A stretch of 64,000 nt of DNA from JALYUA01 sp039933215 (GCA_039933215.1 JBDTOO010000010.1:1-64000), one strand, 5' to 3'; shown: positions 36,650-45,582, counted from the stretch's first letter. Notes: generated by a model from the letters alone, not told the origin. Numbers and translations are program-made.

Positions 36650-37999
36650 CTACCCCGGATCCCGGGGAGCCGGCAGCGGGAGCTTCGACATGTCGAGCCC
36701 CCGCATCCCCTTCCTGGCGGCTTTCATGAGCTTGCGCATCTGCTGGTACTGCTTCAACAGGCGGTTGATCTCCGACACGTTCGTCCCCGATCCGCCCGCG
36801 ATCCGCTTCTTGCGGGACCCGTTCAAGACCTGCGGGTAGCGCCGCTCTTCGGCCGTCATGGAGTCGATGATGGCGCCCACCCGGGTGAGCTGTTTCTCGT
36901 CGACGGCGTCCGGCGCGGAGAGCCCCCGGAACGCCCCTCCCTTGGGAAGAAGGTCGATGAGGCTCGAAAGAGGGCCCATCTTCCGCATCGACTTCAACTG
37001 CTCGCGCAGATCTTCCAGGGTGAATTCACCCGCGCCCGCCCGCTCCGCCATCCGGCGCGCGGCGGTCTCATCGACCTGCGCCTCGACCTTCTCGATCAGC
37101 GTCAACACGTCCCCCATCCCGAGGATGCGCGACGCCATGCGGTCGGGATGGAACGCCTCGAAGTCTTCCGGCTTCTCGCCGACGCCGACGAAGAGGATCG
37201 GCTTGCCCGTCGTCTTGACGACGGTCAGCGCGGCGCCTCCGCGCGCGTCGCCGTCGGTCTTCGTCAGGATCACGCCTGTGAGCGGAAGGACGGCGGCGAA
37301 CCCCGCCGCCGAGCGCACGGCGTCCTGCCCGGTCATGGCGTCCGCGACGAAGAGGATCTCGCGGGCGCCCGTCGCGTCCACGACCTCGCGCACCTGGCGC
37401 ATGAGCTCCTCGTCGATGTGGAGCCGCCCCGCGGTGTCGATGATGACGGTGTCGCGCCCCGTGAGCTTCGCCTCCCGGACGCCCTCGCGCGCGACCTCGA
37501 CCGGGTCGGTGCGACCCGCCGGATCGAACACGGGAATGCCCGTCTGGCGCCCGAGGGTCATCAACTGCGCGACCGCGGCGGGCCGCGCGAGGTCTGCGGG
37601 GACGAGCAGCGGATAGCGGCCCCTCCCCTTCAAGTGGAGCGCGAGCTTCCCGGCGGAGGTCGTCTTTCCCGAGCCCTGCAGGCCGACGAGGGCGAGCACC
37701 GCGGGCTTGCCGTCCAGCGCGAGCTCCGATTTCTGGCCGCCCAGGAGGGCCATGAGCTCGTCCCGGACGATTCGCGTCACTTCCTGCGCGGGAGACAGCT
37801 GCTGGAGAACCTTGCCCCCGACCGCTCTCTCGCGCACCCGGGCCGTGAAATCGCGCACGACGGGCAGCGCCACGTCGGCTTCGAGCAGCGACAGGCGGAT
37901 CTGCCGCAGCGCCGTATCCAGGTGGTAATCCGTGAGGTGGCCTTCGCCACGCAGGTCCTTGAAAACGCCCTGGACCCGCTCCCCGAGACCCTCGAACAT
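36650..37999 (-). CDS. ffh: signal recognition particle protein Ffh
   Basis: GTPase and signal-sequence binder of the signal recognition particle, 449 residues. The N domain comes first. The G domain has GLQGSGKTTSAGKLA (about 108-122), DTAGRLHIDEELM, TKTDGDARGG and GVGEKPEDFEAF. The M domain has the RNA-binding NGSRKKRIAGGSGT stretch and Met-rich helices. It is the first gene of the minus-strand translation cluster, with a probable promoter in the divergent gap upstream. Confidence 0.97.
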   Translation of the reverse strand: MFEGLGERVQGVFKDLRGEGHLTDYHLDTALRQIRLSLLEADVALPVVRDFTARVRERAVGGKVLQQLSPAQEVTRIVRDELMALLGGQKSELALDGKPAVLALVGLQGSGKTTSAGKLALHLKGRGRYPLLVPADLARPAAVAQLMTLGRQTGIPVFDPAGRTDPVEVAREGVREAKLTGRDTVIIDTAGRLHIDEELMRQVREVVDATGAREILFVADAMTGQDAVRSAAGFAAVLPLTGVILTKTDGDARGGAALTVVKTTGKPILFVGVGEKPEDFEAFHPDRMASRILGMGDVLTLIEKVEAQVDETAARRMAERAGAGEFTLEDLREQLKSMRKMGPLSSLIDLLPKGGAFRGLSAPDAVDEKQLTRVGAIIDSMTAEERRYPQVLNGSRKKRIAGGSGTNVSEINRLLKQYQQMRKLMKAARKGMRGLDMSKLPLPAPRDPG

Positions 38000-38045
38000 G
38001 TTCGACCTCTGGCTCTCCCCCGGCTCAGTTGGCGCGGGAATCGCA

Positions 38046-38074
38046 AGGATACAGGCCAGGGTCCCATCCGTCGA
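38046..38074 (-). promoter_or_regulatory. candidate promoter of ffh
   Basis: Minus-strand -35 TCGACG (38074-38069) and -10 TATCCT (38051-38046, preceded by TG) with a 17-base spacer. It is about 50 bases from the ffh start. An inverted repeat GGCCAGGG / CCCTGGCC (38054-38061 and 38080-38087) overlaps the spacer. The match is moderate. Confidence 0.45.
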
Positions 38075-38089
38075 GGAGCCCCTGGCCAG

Positions 38090-38117
38090 TTGACACCGGA
38101 ACCGGTTGGGGTATCAT
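38090..38117 (+). promoter_or_regulatory. strong sigma70-type promoter of the Thr-rich lipoprotein gene
   Basis: TTGACA at 38090-38095 and TATCAT at 38112-38117, 16 bases apart. This is the best -35/-10 pair in the window. It is divergent from the ffh promoter and would give a leader of about 60 bases before the ATG at 38185. Confidence 0.8.
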
Positions 38118-38184
38118 TCGGCGGCGTTTTTTGCAGGGATTCTTTTTGCGTGAAAAAGACGCTTAGAAAAAGGAGATGAGGGAT

Positions 38185-38469
38185 ATGAAGAAGCTCGTGA
38201 CCCTGGGCCTCGTTGCCGTGTTTGCGACGGCGCTTGTCACCGGTTGCAAGAAGAAGGAAGAGACCACGACTGAGACTACGACCACGACCGAGCAGCCCAC
38301 CGTCGTCGAGGAAACGGCAACTACGGCCACCGGCACGACCATGACGACCACGGACACGACGGGCACGATGGCGACGACGCCGTCCGCCATGATGACGCCC
38401 GCGGCTTCCGGTTCGATGACGACGACGACCGACACGAAGACGACGACGTCGACCTCGACGAAGAAGTAG
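38185..38469 (+). CDS. small Thr-rich lipoprotein
   Basis: 94 residues. A short signal (MKKLVTLGLVAVFATALVTG) ends in a good lipobox, VTGC, followed by KKKEE. The rest is almost entirely Thr with Glu, Ala, Ser and Met, and carries no domain. AAGGAG lies nine bases before the chosen ATG; an ATG nine bases earlier abuts the ribosome site and is unlikely. With its strong promoter and its own terminator it looks like an abundant single-gene unit, perhaps an envelope spacer or a glycosylated surface protein. Confidence 0.82.
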   Translation: MKKLVTLGLVAVFATALVTGCKKKEETTTETTTTTEQPTVVEETATTATGTTMTTTDTTGTMATTPSAMMTPAASGSMTTTTDTKTTTSTSTKK

Positions 38470-38488
38470 CTCAAACCGGACTCGACGA

Positions 38489-38516
38489 AAGGCCCCGATC
38501 TCGGGGCCTTTTTTTT
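38489..38516 (+). terminator. intrinsic terminator
   Basis: AAGGCCCCGA (38489-38498) pairs perfectly with TCGGGGCCTT (38501-38510) around a two-base loop and is followed by T through 38516. It lies 20 bases after the Thr-rich lipoprotein stop. It is the clearest intrinsic terminator in the window. Confidence 0.92.
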
Positions 38517-38564
38517 GTCTTCGCGGGCCGAGGCCCGTGTCCCGGGATCCTCTAGACTTCGGTC

Positions 38565-39668
38565 TTGCTCCCCGTCTGGGCCGAAATCCTTCTGGCGGCG
38601 GCCGCCGTTGGCGCGGCCATCGCCGCCGTCTCGCTCCGGGCGCGGGAGAAACGACTCCTCGCGCGGCTCGCGTCCCGCGAGCGCCGCGGCCACTTCCTCG
38701 GTGAGTCGCCCGACCTTCGCCAGATCCTGAAGCACGCCTTCACCGCCGCGTCGGAAGTCCTGCCGGTATCCGGGTTCGACCTCTATCGCATCGGAGTGAG
38801 CGGCCAGATCGAGGAGGTCTGGACCGTGACACGCCCGGACCCCGCCGGCGATCCGGAACCGCTTCTCGACGCCGAGAGCCCCCACCTCGGCGAGACGATC
38901 GACGCGGACCGGCTTCGGGACCTCACGGCGACGGAGACCGATCACTCGTTCTCCGCGAGCGATCTCCTGCCGGGCGGCCGCCCCTCCCGCCGGCTCCGGC
39001 TGCCCCTTTACTCGGGCGACCGGCTCATCGCGCATCTCGACCTGACGAGCCCTGATCCCATCGAGGACGCCATGAAGGACGAGATCCGGTCGCTCCTCGG
39101 CCCGCTGACCTCGTCTCTCCACGCGTTTCGCAACTGGACGATCGCGGTCACCGACGAGCTGTCCGGGCTCGCCTCCCGCCGCTACTTCGAGACGCGCCTC
39201 GCCGAGGAATGGGCCCGACGCGAGCGCTACGGCGGTTCCCTCGCGGTCGTGTGCTTCGACCTCGACCGATTCAAGGTCTTAAACGACACCTTCGGGCACG
39301 CGGCCGGCGACGCCGCGATCCGGCGGTTCGGGGACGTGGTGCGGGACGCCATCCGCAGCACGGACATCGCCTGCCGGTACGGCGGCGAGGAGTTCGCGGT
39401 CCTCTTTCCCGAGACGCAGGGCGCCGCCGCGCGGGCCGTCGCGGATCGGATCCGCGGCGCTCTCGCCGGGGAGCGCTTCCGCTTCGCGTCGCGGCCGTTC
39501 GGAGTGACCGTGTCGGCGGGCGTCGCCGAAGCGGAGCGCGCCCGCGACCGCGAGCAGCTCCTCTTCCACGCGGATCAGGCGCTGTATGCCGCGAAGAACG
39601 CCGGCCGTAACCGGGTCGTGGCGTGGGAGCCGGAGATCGCCTCCGCGGCTCGCGCGCCGGAGCTATAG
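38565..39668 (+). CDS. diguanylate cyclase (GGDEF domain)
   Basis: Makes the second messenger cyclic di-GMP. 367 residues from a TTG. One N-terminal membrane helix (about 4-23) is followed by a GAF-like sensor region (about 45-185) and a GGDEF domain. The active site GGEEF is at 273-277. The inhibitory I-site RSTD (264-267) sits five residues before it, so product inhibition is expected. DELSGLASRRYFE marks the domain start. With PilT in the same window, control of surface motility is a reasonable guess. Confidence 0.93.
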   Translation: MLPVWAEILLAAAAVGAAIAAVSLRAREKRLLARLASRERRGHFLGESPDLRQILKHAFTAASEVLPVSGFDLYRIGVSGQIEEVWTVTRPDPAGDPEPLLDAESPHLGETIDADRLRDLTATETDHSFSASDLLPGGRPSRRLRLPLYSGDRLIAHLDLTSPDPIEDAMKDEIRSLLGPLTSSLHAFRNWTIAVTDELSGLASRRYFETRLAEEWARRERYGGSLAVVCFDLDRFKVLNDTFGHAAGDAAIRRFGDVVRDAIRSTDIACRYGGEEFAVLFPETQGAAARAVADRIRGALAGERFRFASRPFGVTVSAGVAEAERARDREQLLFHADQALYAAKNAGRNRVVAWEPEIASAARAPEL

Positions 39669-39677
39669 TCGTCCGCC

Positions 39678-39914
39678 GTGGGTCTCGAAAACTCGGGAGG
39701 TCCTGAGGACGCCGCGCTCGTCCAAGAGATGGTCGAGGCGCAGCGCCGGAGGATCCGAGAGATCGCCCGGCGGATCGCGCCGGGCTTGAGCGAGGACGAT
39801 CTTCTGCAGCCCCACGACCACGCGGCCCTGGCGTCCCACCCGGATTTCCAGTTCGAGGACGGGATCCTCGCGGGTTATCTCGCGGTCCTGGCCGCCCTCC
39901 GCGCCAGGCGGTAG
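39678..39914 (+). CDS. small hypothetical protein
   Basis: 78 residues from a GTG nine bases after the cyclase gene. The first half is a charged helix (LVQEMVEAQRRRIREIARRI). SEDDLLQPHDHAALASHPDFQFEDGILAGYLAVLAALR follows in two parts that look folded rather than random, and codon bias is normal. No family was recognised. Its last 40 bases overlap the end of the convergent minus-strand gene. Confidence 0.6.
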   Translation: MGLENSGGPEDAALVQEMVEAQRRRIREIARRIAPGLSEDDLLQPHDHAALASHPDFQFEDGILAGYLAVLAALRARR

Positions 39915-40093
39915 AGCCAGTGGCCCCGAGCCGGACGGGAGGCGCGATAGAGACTGGCGATCGTCTCGGCGTGGGCCTCGATCCAGCGGGCGTCCTCCGG
40001 GCGCACGCCGAGATCCCCGAGCCGGCGCCCCGTCTCCGAGGCCAGCCGGGCGAGGGGCTCGTCGGAGGGACCCGATCCCGTGGGCCACTTCAT
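39875..40093 (-). CDS. small hypothetical protein
   Basis: 72 residues. The ATG overlaps the glycosyltransferase stop as ATGA, so it is translationally coupled to that gene. LASETGRRLGDLGVRPEDARWIEAHAETIASLYRAS appears helical; the C-terminus is Arg/Ala-rich. It could be an accessory to the glycosyltransferase. No family was recognised, and its end overlaps the convergent gene. Confidence 0.55.
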   Translation of the reverse strand: MKWPTGSGPSDEPLARLASETGRRLGDLGVRPEDARWIEAHAETIASLYRASRPARGHWLYRLARRAARTAR

Positions 40094-41151
40094 CCGGAGC
40101 CCAGGCCGGCAGAATTCAGAAGAGCCGCGACCGCGGCGTCCCAGGTGATGCCCTCGACGCGGCGGCGCCCCTGCTCCCCCATCTCCGTGAGCGCCGCCGT
40201 GTCGTTCCACGCGACCCGCAGAGCGGCGCCGAGGGATTCGGCATCGGGGGCGACGACGAGGCCGGTCGCGCCGTCCTCCACGAACTCGAGCGGCCCTCCG
40301 GCGTCGTCGGTCGTGATCACCGGCTTTCCCGAGAGGAACGCCTCGAGCGGCACGTACCCGAGGTCCTCTCCCGCTGGAGGGACCACCACGACCCGGGCTC
40401 CCGCGTAGAGGGCGAGGAGCTCCTCGTCCGAAACGCTCCCGGCCCAGCGCACCCGGTTGGCGACGCCCGCCTCGCTCGCGACGCGGCGGCAGCGCCCCTC
40501 TTCGGGGCCCTGTCCGACGACGACGAGGCGCGCCTCGGGAGCGTGCGCGAGCGCGGCGACGGCGAGATCCGCCCGCTTCCAGGCGTCGAGACGGCCGACC
40601 GTGAGCGCATAGTCGCCGAAGGGTCCGGGCCTGTAGCGCCCGACGAGCGGAGGCGGATGGTAGAGCGGCCGGCTCGAGATCCCGTTGTATCTCGCGAGCC
40701 TTCCCGCAACGGTCCCCGAGTTCGCGAAGACGGCTCGCGCCTCCGTGAGCCCGACCGTGTCCACGCGGGCGATGGCTTCCCGCGTCCGGCGGTCCTCCGG
40801 CGAGGACGTGAAGTCGCTGTACGGGGTCCCGAACTGATCGTACGCCTGCCGGTACTGGTGGATCAGCCAGACGATCTTGTTCGCGTGCCGCGCGGCGTAG
40901 CTCGGAAAACGCGTCGCGATGACGGCGTCGACGGGGCGCCCCCCGATCTCGGAGAGGTCCAGCCCGCGCCAGGCGAGCGCGCTCCGAATCAGGTCGAAGC
41001 GTTCGCGCTCGATGAGCGGCATCGTCACGAGGTCCGCCTCGACCCCGCGCGCCTGGAGAGCCTCGGTCAGGCGCTTTACGTGCCGCTCCGCTCCGCCTTC
41101 CGAGAACGGGCTCTGCACGCCGAGAACGAGGACACGCGGGCGTTCCGTCAG
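40090..41151 (-). CDS. glycosyltransferase family 4
   Basis: Retaining GT-B glycosyltransferase, about 353 residues. The N-terminal Rossmann strand is VLVLGVQSPFSEGGAERHV. The donor site has the E-x7-E motif in EDLGYVPLEAF. LTVGRLDAWKRADL opens the second domain. The only start that keeps the first strand is CTG 41151, overlapping the methyltransferase stop as CTGA; GTG 41118 would delete it. The neighbouring SAM methyltransferase suggests synthesis of a methylated surface glycan. Confidence 0.9.
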   Translation of the reverse strand: MTERPRVLVLGVQSPFSEGGAERHVKRLTEALQARGVEADLVTMPLIERERFDLIRSALAWRGLDLSEIGGRPVDAVIATRFPSYAARHANKIVWLIHQYRQAYDQFGTPYSDFTSSPEDRRTREAIARVDTVGLTEARAVFANSGTVAGRLARYNGISSRPLYHPPPLVGRYRPGPFGDYALTVGRLDAWKRADLAVAALAHAPEARLVVVGQGPEEGRCRRVASEAGVANRVRWAGSVSDEELLALYAGARVVVVPPAGEDLGYVPLEAFLSGKPVITTDDAGGPLEFVEDGATGLVVAPDAESLGAALRVAWNDTAALTEMGEQGRRRVEGITWDAAVAALLNSAGLGSG

Positions 41152-42287
41152 GCGCCCTCTCCCGGAACGCGCGCGATGAGCGCGTAGTCCTGTGGCGCAA
41201 AGAGCAGGCGGTTCAAGACGCGGTCGTTCTCGGACCGCTCCTCGAGCCGCTCCGAGGCGGGCAGGGGCGCGAGGTACTCGATCCGCGCGTCCGTGAATCC
41301 CGCGGTCTCCGCGAGGAACCGCAGCGCCTCCGCAGGGACCGGCCGGACATGGGAAGGATCGAGGAAGAACGCCCGCCAGGCCGAGAGCGAGTCTGTGTTG
41401 ATCGTCTCGGCGACGAGGAGTCCGCCCGGAGCGAGAGCGCGGCGCGCGGCGCGGAGGAAGGCGAAGATCGTCTCGGGCGTCCAGTGCTCGACCACCTGGA
41501 AGGCGGTGACCGCGCCCGCGGTCCCGGCGGGATGCGCGGCCAGGTCGGCGACGCCGTCCCCCTCGCGTATGTCGAGTCCTTCCTGCCGGCCGTGGGCGAC
41601 GGCGATCGGATTCGTTTCGACGCCGGAGGCGGACACCTCGGCGCTGCGGAGGAGCTTCAGGAACTCGCCGCGACCGCAGCCGACGTCGATGACGGGCCCG
41701 GGCAGGTTCTCGAAGAGCGGAAGGTAGAAGCGCTGCTTCGCCTGGACATCCTCGGCGCGCCCGCGGAAGCGCTCCTCGAAGAGGCTGTAGACGCCGGGAG
41801 GAAGCGAGGGCATCGCCGGCGTTTCCGCGGCGCCTCCGGGCCGCGCGGCCGCTTCGGGCGTACCCGTTGACTCGAGCGCGGCCAGGCGGCCATCCTGGAT
41901 CGCGGCTCGGCGCTCGGCGGCCGCGTTCGAAGCCGCGATCGACTTCTCGATCCGCCGGAGTCGCTCGCCGGCGTCCCGCCGGTCGCGGGACAGCGCCTGC
42001 CGGAGCGACTCGACGATCTCGAGGAGGAGCGCGTTGAAAGACGCCTGGTCGCGCCAGACGAATCGCAGGGCTCGAATCGCGCCGCGCTTTACGCGCGCGA
42101 GCTGCGCCCCGGCCGGGACGGTCGGCATGACGTGCGCCCCGGCCCGCGAGGACGCCGCGCGAGCGGCCCGTTCGTCGGGATTGCCCGGCTCCGTCTCCAC
42201 GCGCGCGACGCCGGACGGCGCGGTCTCCGCGATCGCCGCCCGGACCTCTTCCGCCAGACGCCTCGCCCGGTCGCGCTCGGAGCTCAC
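41148..42287 (-). CDS. class I SAM-dependent methyltransferase
   Basis: 379 residues from a GTG. Residues 1-150 are charged and partly helical, with a likely coiled coil near 100-135. The methyltransferase domain begins about 185, with SAM motif VIDVGCGRGEFLKLL and later FQVVEHW. Related proteins methylate sugars or cap O-antigen chains, which fits the coupled glycosyltransferase. A promoter sits so close upstream that the mRNA may begin at the GTG itself. Confidence 0.88.
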   Translation of the reverse strand: MSSERDRARRLAEEVRAAIAETAPSGVARVETEPGNPDERAARAASSRAGAHVMPTVPAGAQLARVKRGAIRALRFVWRDQASFNALLLEIVESLRQALSRDRRDAGERLRRIEKSIAASNAAAERRAAIQDGRLAALESTGTPEAAARPGGAAETPAMPSLPPGVYSLFEERFRGRAEDVQAKQRFYLPLFENLPGPVIDVGCGRGEFLKLLRSAEVSASGVETNPIAVAHGRQEGLDIREGDGVADLAAHPAGTAGAVTAFQVVEHWTPETIFAFLRAARRALAPGGLLVAETINTDSLSAWRAFFLDPSHVRPVPAEALRFLAETAGFTDARIEYLAPLPASERLEERSENDRVLNRLLFAPQDYALIARVPGEGA

Positions 42288-42295
42288 CGCAGGCG

Positions 42296-42324
42296 AGAAT
42301 AAGAGGCTGGCATCGTGGATGCAA
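42296..42324 (-). promoter_or_regulatory. promoter of the methyltransferase-glycosyltransferase operon
   Basis: Minus-strand -35 TTGCAT (42324-42319) and -10 TATTCT (42301-42296), spacer 17 bases. The expected transcription start is about 42289, one or two bases before the GTG start codon, which implies a leaderless message. Confidence 0.65.
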
Positions 42325-42358
42325 CCGAAAGGCCCATCGAGAACCGAATGTCCCGGCC

Positions 42359-43351
42359 ATGATCCCCTCCGCCGCGCGCGCCTTCGAGCGCCTGTTCGGT
42401 GCCGGGCTGCAGCCCGCCGCGGCGGCGCTGCGAGCCGCGGCTCTCGCCATGCTTCTGGTGGCGGTCACGCTCGCTCTCGTCCGGCTCGGCCGGGCCGTCG
42501 CGGCCCGCCGGTTCGGGTGGGAGACGGCATCGGTGGTCCGATGCGTCGTCTGCGGCGGCGTCGCCTCGGACCCCGTCCTCCCCTTCTGTCCGTCGGGCCA
42601 TCCGGTCCGGTTCCCTCCCGGCGCGCGGGCCCTCCAGGGGAATTCCGGCCGCGCCGGAAACCGCGGCTGGCTCGCCGCCGCGGCGGCGGTCCAGGCGCTG
42701 CTCGCTTTCGGCGCCGTCTCCGGCGCGCGCTCCTTTCGCGTGACGGACGCGTCCGCCCCGCCCCTCGCCGCCCTGGCGGGCTCCGCGGGGTATCTCTTCT
42801 TAACCGGCGCGCTCCTCGCGGCGGGGGCCGCGGCGGCTCCGTCCGCTCGCGGCATCCTGGCCCGCGGTCTCGCGGGAGTGCTGGCCGCGGCGGCCCTCGT
42901 CCCGGCTCTCACGCTCCTCTTCTTCGCCCGCGTCGCCGACCCTCCCCCGCACGTCGCTCTCGGCAGCCTCTGGGAGACGCCGACCGCTCTCTACGTCGAG
43001 TCGGGCGGGCGCCCCCGGCGTGAGGCGGACGCGCCGGCGCCCATAGAGGCCGAGATCGTCGAGATCCGATCGCCGCTCTTCGGCGTCCAGTGGGAGGGGC
43101 TCGCGAGCCTGCGCACGGGAGGCCGGACGATCCCCTGGCGCGGAAGCGGAGGCTGGAATGCCCGCGTCGCCCGCCGATGGCCCGCCGCGCTCTCGGGTGT
43201 CGTGCTCGCGACACGATCCCGCGTGGTGGCCGTGGAGACGCCACCGAACGTGCGCCTCTGGGTTTTCCGGGGCCCTGACGGGATTACCTTCTCGAGTGCG
43301 GGAGAGGGACCCGCGGCCGCAACGCCGGACGCCCGACCCGACCGGGACTGA
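42359..43351 (+). CDS. membrane protein with CxxC motif, unknown function
   Basis: 330 residues. An N-terminal helix (about 26-48) precedes a short CVVCG...CPSGH zinc-ribbon-like segment (about 62-82). Three more hydrophobic helices follow (about 100-195). The C-terminal third is soluble and beta-rich. No family was recognised. It is divergent from the methyltransferase operon and convergent with the AI-2E-type permease. Codon use is normal. Confidence 0.7.
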   Translation: MIPSAARAFERLFGAGLQPAAAALRAAALAMLLVAVTLALVRLGRAVAARRFGWETASVVRCVVCGGVASDPVLPFCPSGHPVRFPPGARALQGNSGRAGNRGWLAAAAAVQALLAFGAVSGARSFRVTDASAPPLAALAGSAGYLFLTGALLAAGAAAAPSARGILARGLAGVLAAAALVPALTLLFFARVADPPPHVALGSLWETPTALYVESGGRPRREADAPAPIEAEIVEIRSPLFGVQWEGLASLRTGGRTIPWRGSGGWNARVARRWPAALSGVVLATRSRVVAVETPPNVRLWVFRGPDGITFSSAGEGPAAATPDARPDRD

Positions 43352-43364
43352 GGGGAGCGATCGG

Positions 43365-44468
43365 TCAGGGGATGGCCGCCGGCCGCGACGTCGCGGCCGC
43401 CCGCTTCCCCTCGTCCGTCTCCCCGCGCGAGAAGCGGAGCAGCGCGAGGGCGAGGGCGAGGACGACGGGACCAAGAAACATCCCGATGGGGCCGAAGGCG
43501 GCGATGCCTCCGAGGACGCCGAAGAAGACGGGCAGGGTCGAGATCTGAGCCCGTCCCGAGATCAGCATCGGGCGCAGCACGTTGTCGGAGGATCCCACGA
43601 TGATGGCGCCCCAGGCCGCGAGGCCGATCGCCCATCCCCAGCGGCCCTGCATCGCGAGGACGACGGCGCCGGGCGCCCACACGAATGCGGTGCCGCCGAC
43701 GGGCAGGAGCGCCGCGATTCCGGCGATCACGCCGAACACGACGGGGGTCGGAAGGCCGCAGACCTGGAAGGCGATTCCGACGAGCGCGCCCTGGACCAGC
43801 GCCGTCAGGAGCGATCCGTAAACGACCGCCTTCGTGACCTGGGAGAGGTGCTCGACGAGCCGTGCCTTCCGGTCCGCCCCGACCGGCACCGCCTGAAGAA
43901 ACTCCTTCGCCATCGCGTCGCCGTCGCGGAGGAAGAAATAAAGGATGAAGAGCATCAGCACCATCGAGGCGACGAATCCGAGCGCGCCGAGCAGGATGAC
44001 CTTGCTGCGCCCGACCGCGAATTCGAGAACCGACCGCGCGCCGCCGACGACCCAGTCATGGACCTGAGCGGCCGTCAGCGGGGTCTTCGCATCGATCCAC
44101 TCCACCACCCGGCCGATGGCGGGCACCCGGAAGAGGTCTTGCGGCTTCTCGATCCGGTAGGTGTTCGCCATTTCCGTCACGCGGGTGGAAAGCTCGCCCG
44201 CCTGCCGCACGAAGAGGGCGCCGAGAAAGAACCCTGGCACCACGACACCGACGAGAACCATGAGCGTGACCAGCAGCGCGGCGCCGCCGTGGCGGCCGCG
44301 GAACTGGCGCCGGAGGGCCGCGTTGACGGGGAAAAGCATGAAAGCGAGGAGGATCGCCCAGAGAATCGGCGGGAGAAACGGGCGAAAGATGAGCCAGAGG
44401 ACGTACAGGAGGAGCAGAGAGAACCCGATCATGAACGCGCGGACGTAGAAGCGATCGTCGCTGTTCAC
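43365..44468 (-). CDS. AI-2E family transporter
   Basis: Polytopic membrane protein of the PerM/TqsA family, 367 residues with seven or eight helices. The start is a GTG. VLWLIFRPFLPPILWAILLAF (about 22-42) opens the fold, and ALLPVGGTAFVWAPGAVVLA and the C-terminal PVFFGVLGGIAAFGPIGMFLGP are signatures. Members export AI-2 or act as proton- or sodium-coupled permeases; the substrate cannot be read from the sequence. Convergent with the preceding hypothetical gene. Confidence 0.92.
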   Translation of the reverse strand: MNSDDRFYVRAFMIGFSLLLLYVLWLIFRPFLPPILWAILLAFMLFPVNAALRRQFRGRHGGAALLVTLMVLVGVVVPGFFLGALFVRQAGELSTRVTEMANTYRIEKPQDLFRVPAIGRVVEWIDAKTPLTAAQVHDWVVGGARSVLEFAVGRSKVILLGALGFVASMVLMLFILYFFLRDGDAMAKEFLQAVPVGADRKARLVEHLSQVTKAVVYGSLLTALVQGALVGIAFQVCGLPTPVVFGVIAGIAALLPVGGTAFVWAPGAVVLAMQGRWGWAIGLAAWGAIIVGSSDNVLRPMLISGRAQISTLPVFFGVLGGIAAFGPIGMFLGPVVLALALALLRFSRGETDEGKRAAATSRPAAIP

Positions 44469-44506
44469 CGTTCGCCTCCGCGGGCGATGCTAGCATGCGG
44501 GGTTCG

Positions 44507-45577
44507 ATGAATCCGGCGGAAGAACACGCTCCCGGGCAGTCCGGGCTTGAGGGAGGCGGGCGGCCGGACCGGGCGCTCGCGGCGCGCCTTTTCCGCGAAG
44601 AGGCGGCGCGCGAAGGCTTCACGGGAGTCGGAATGGCGCGGGCGGAAACGCCCCCCCATTTCGACCGCTTCGAGCGCTGGATCGCGGAGGGCCGGCATGC
44701 CGGCATGGACTATCTCGAACGCACGCTGACCGTCCGGGCGTCGCCCGAGGATCTCCTGCCCGGCGCTCGCACGATCGTCTGCCTGTCCATCCCTCATCGC
44801 GCGGATCCGCAGGTCTCCACGGACGGCTCCCGCGTCGCCCGCTACGCGGCGGGAGACGACTACCACGGCGGCCTCCGCGGCCGCGCCGAACGGGCCGCGT
44901 CCTCGGCGTCCCGGCGGCTCGGCGGAGGCTTTTCGTGGCGCGTCTGCGTCGACTCCACGCCGCTCGCGGAGCGCTCCTTCGCCGCCGCGGCGGGAATTGG
45001 CTGGATCGGGAAGAACGGATGCTTGATCGATCCGGAACGCGGCTCCTTTCTGCTCCTCGCGGAAATCGTCACGGACCTCGACATGCCGGCGGACGAACCG
45101 ATCGCCGAACGCTGCGGCTCCTGTGTCCGCTGCCTCGACGCGTGTCCGACGTCCGCGTTCATCGAGCCCGGCGTGCTCGATGCCTCGCGATGCCTCGCTT
45201 ACTGGACGATCGAGCATCGCGGGACGCTGCCCGAGCACGTGGCCCGGCGAATGGGTGACCGCGTTTTCGGATGCGACGACTGCCAGGACGCCTGCCCCTG
45301 GAACGCCCCGCTTCTCTCCCCCGCGGCGCCGGCGGAGTCGCCGACCCGGGTCGAGTGGCTCTCGATGGGCAAAGGCGAGTGGCGCCGGCGTTTCGGAGCG
45401 ACGGCCTTGAACCGAGCGGGCCGGCGGGGGCTGCAGAGGAACGCGGCGGCATCGGCCGGCAGCACGGGCGACGGACGGACGCTTCCGGGTCTCGAGGGCG
45501 CGGCCGCGAACGCAGACGCGGGCCTCTCGGCGGCGGCGCGGTGGGCCCTCGGCCGTCTGGCCGGTGCGGGGAGCTGA
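44507..45577 (+). CDS. queG: epoxyqueuosine reductase QueG
   Basis: Last enzyme of queuosine synthesis in tRNA; a cobalamin and iron-sulfur protein. About 356 residues. GVGMARAETPPHFDRFERWIAEG, DYLERTL and GWIGKNGCLI are family motifs. The two [4Fe-4S] clusters are bound by CGSCVRCLDACP and CDDCQDACPWN. ATG 44507 or 44495 may be the start. A C-terminal Ala/Gly-rich part has the HEAT-like position but is short. It is followed by a CorC-like gene six bases later. Confidence 0.94.
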   Translation: MNPAEEHAPGQSGLEGGGRPDRALAARLFREEAAREGFTGVGMARAETPPHFDRFERWIAEGRHAGMDYLERTLTVRASPEDLLPGARTIVCLSIPHRADPQVSTDGSRVARYAAGDDYHGGLRGRAERAASSASRRLGGGFSWRVCVDSTPLAERSFAAAAGIGWIGKNGCLIDPERGSFLLLAEIVTDLDMPADEPIAERCGSCVRCLDACPTSAFIEPGVLDASRCLAYWTIEHRGTLPEHVARRMGDRVFGCDDCQDACPWNAPLLSPAAPAESPTRVEWLSMGKGEWRRRFGATALNRAGRRGLQRNAAASAGSTGDGRTLPGLEGAAANADAGLSAAARWALGRLAGAGS

Positions 45578-45582
45578 GGCGC

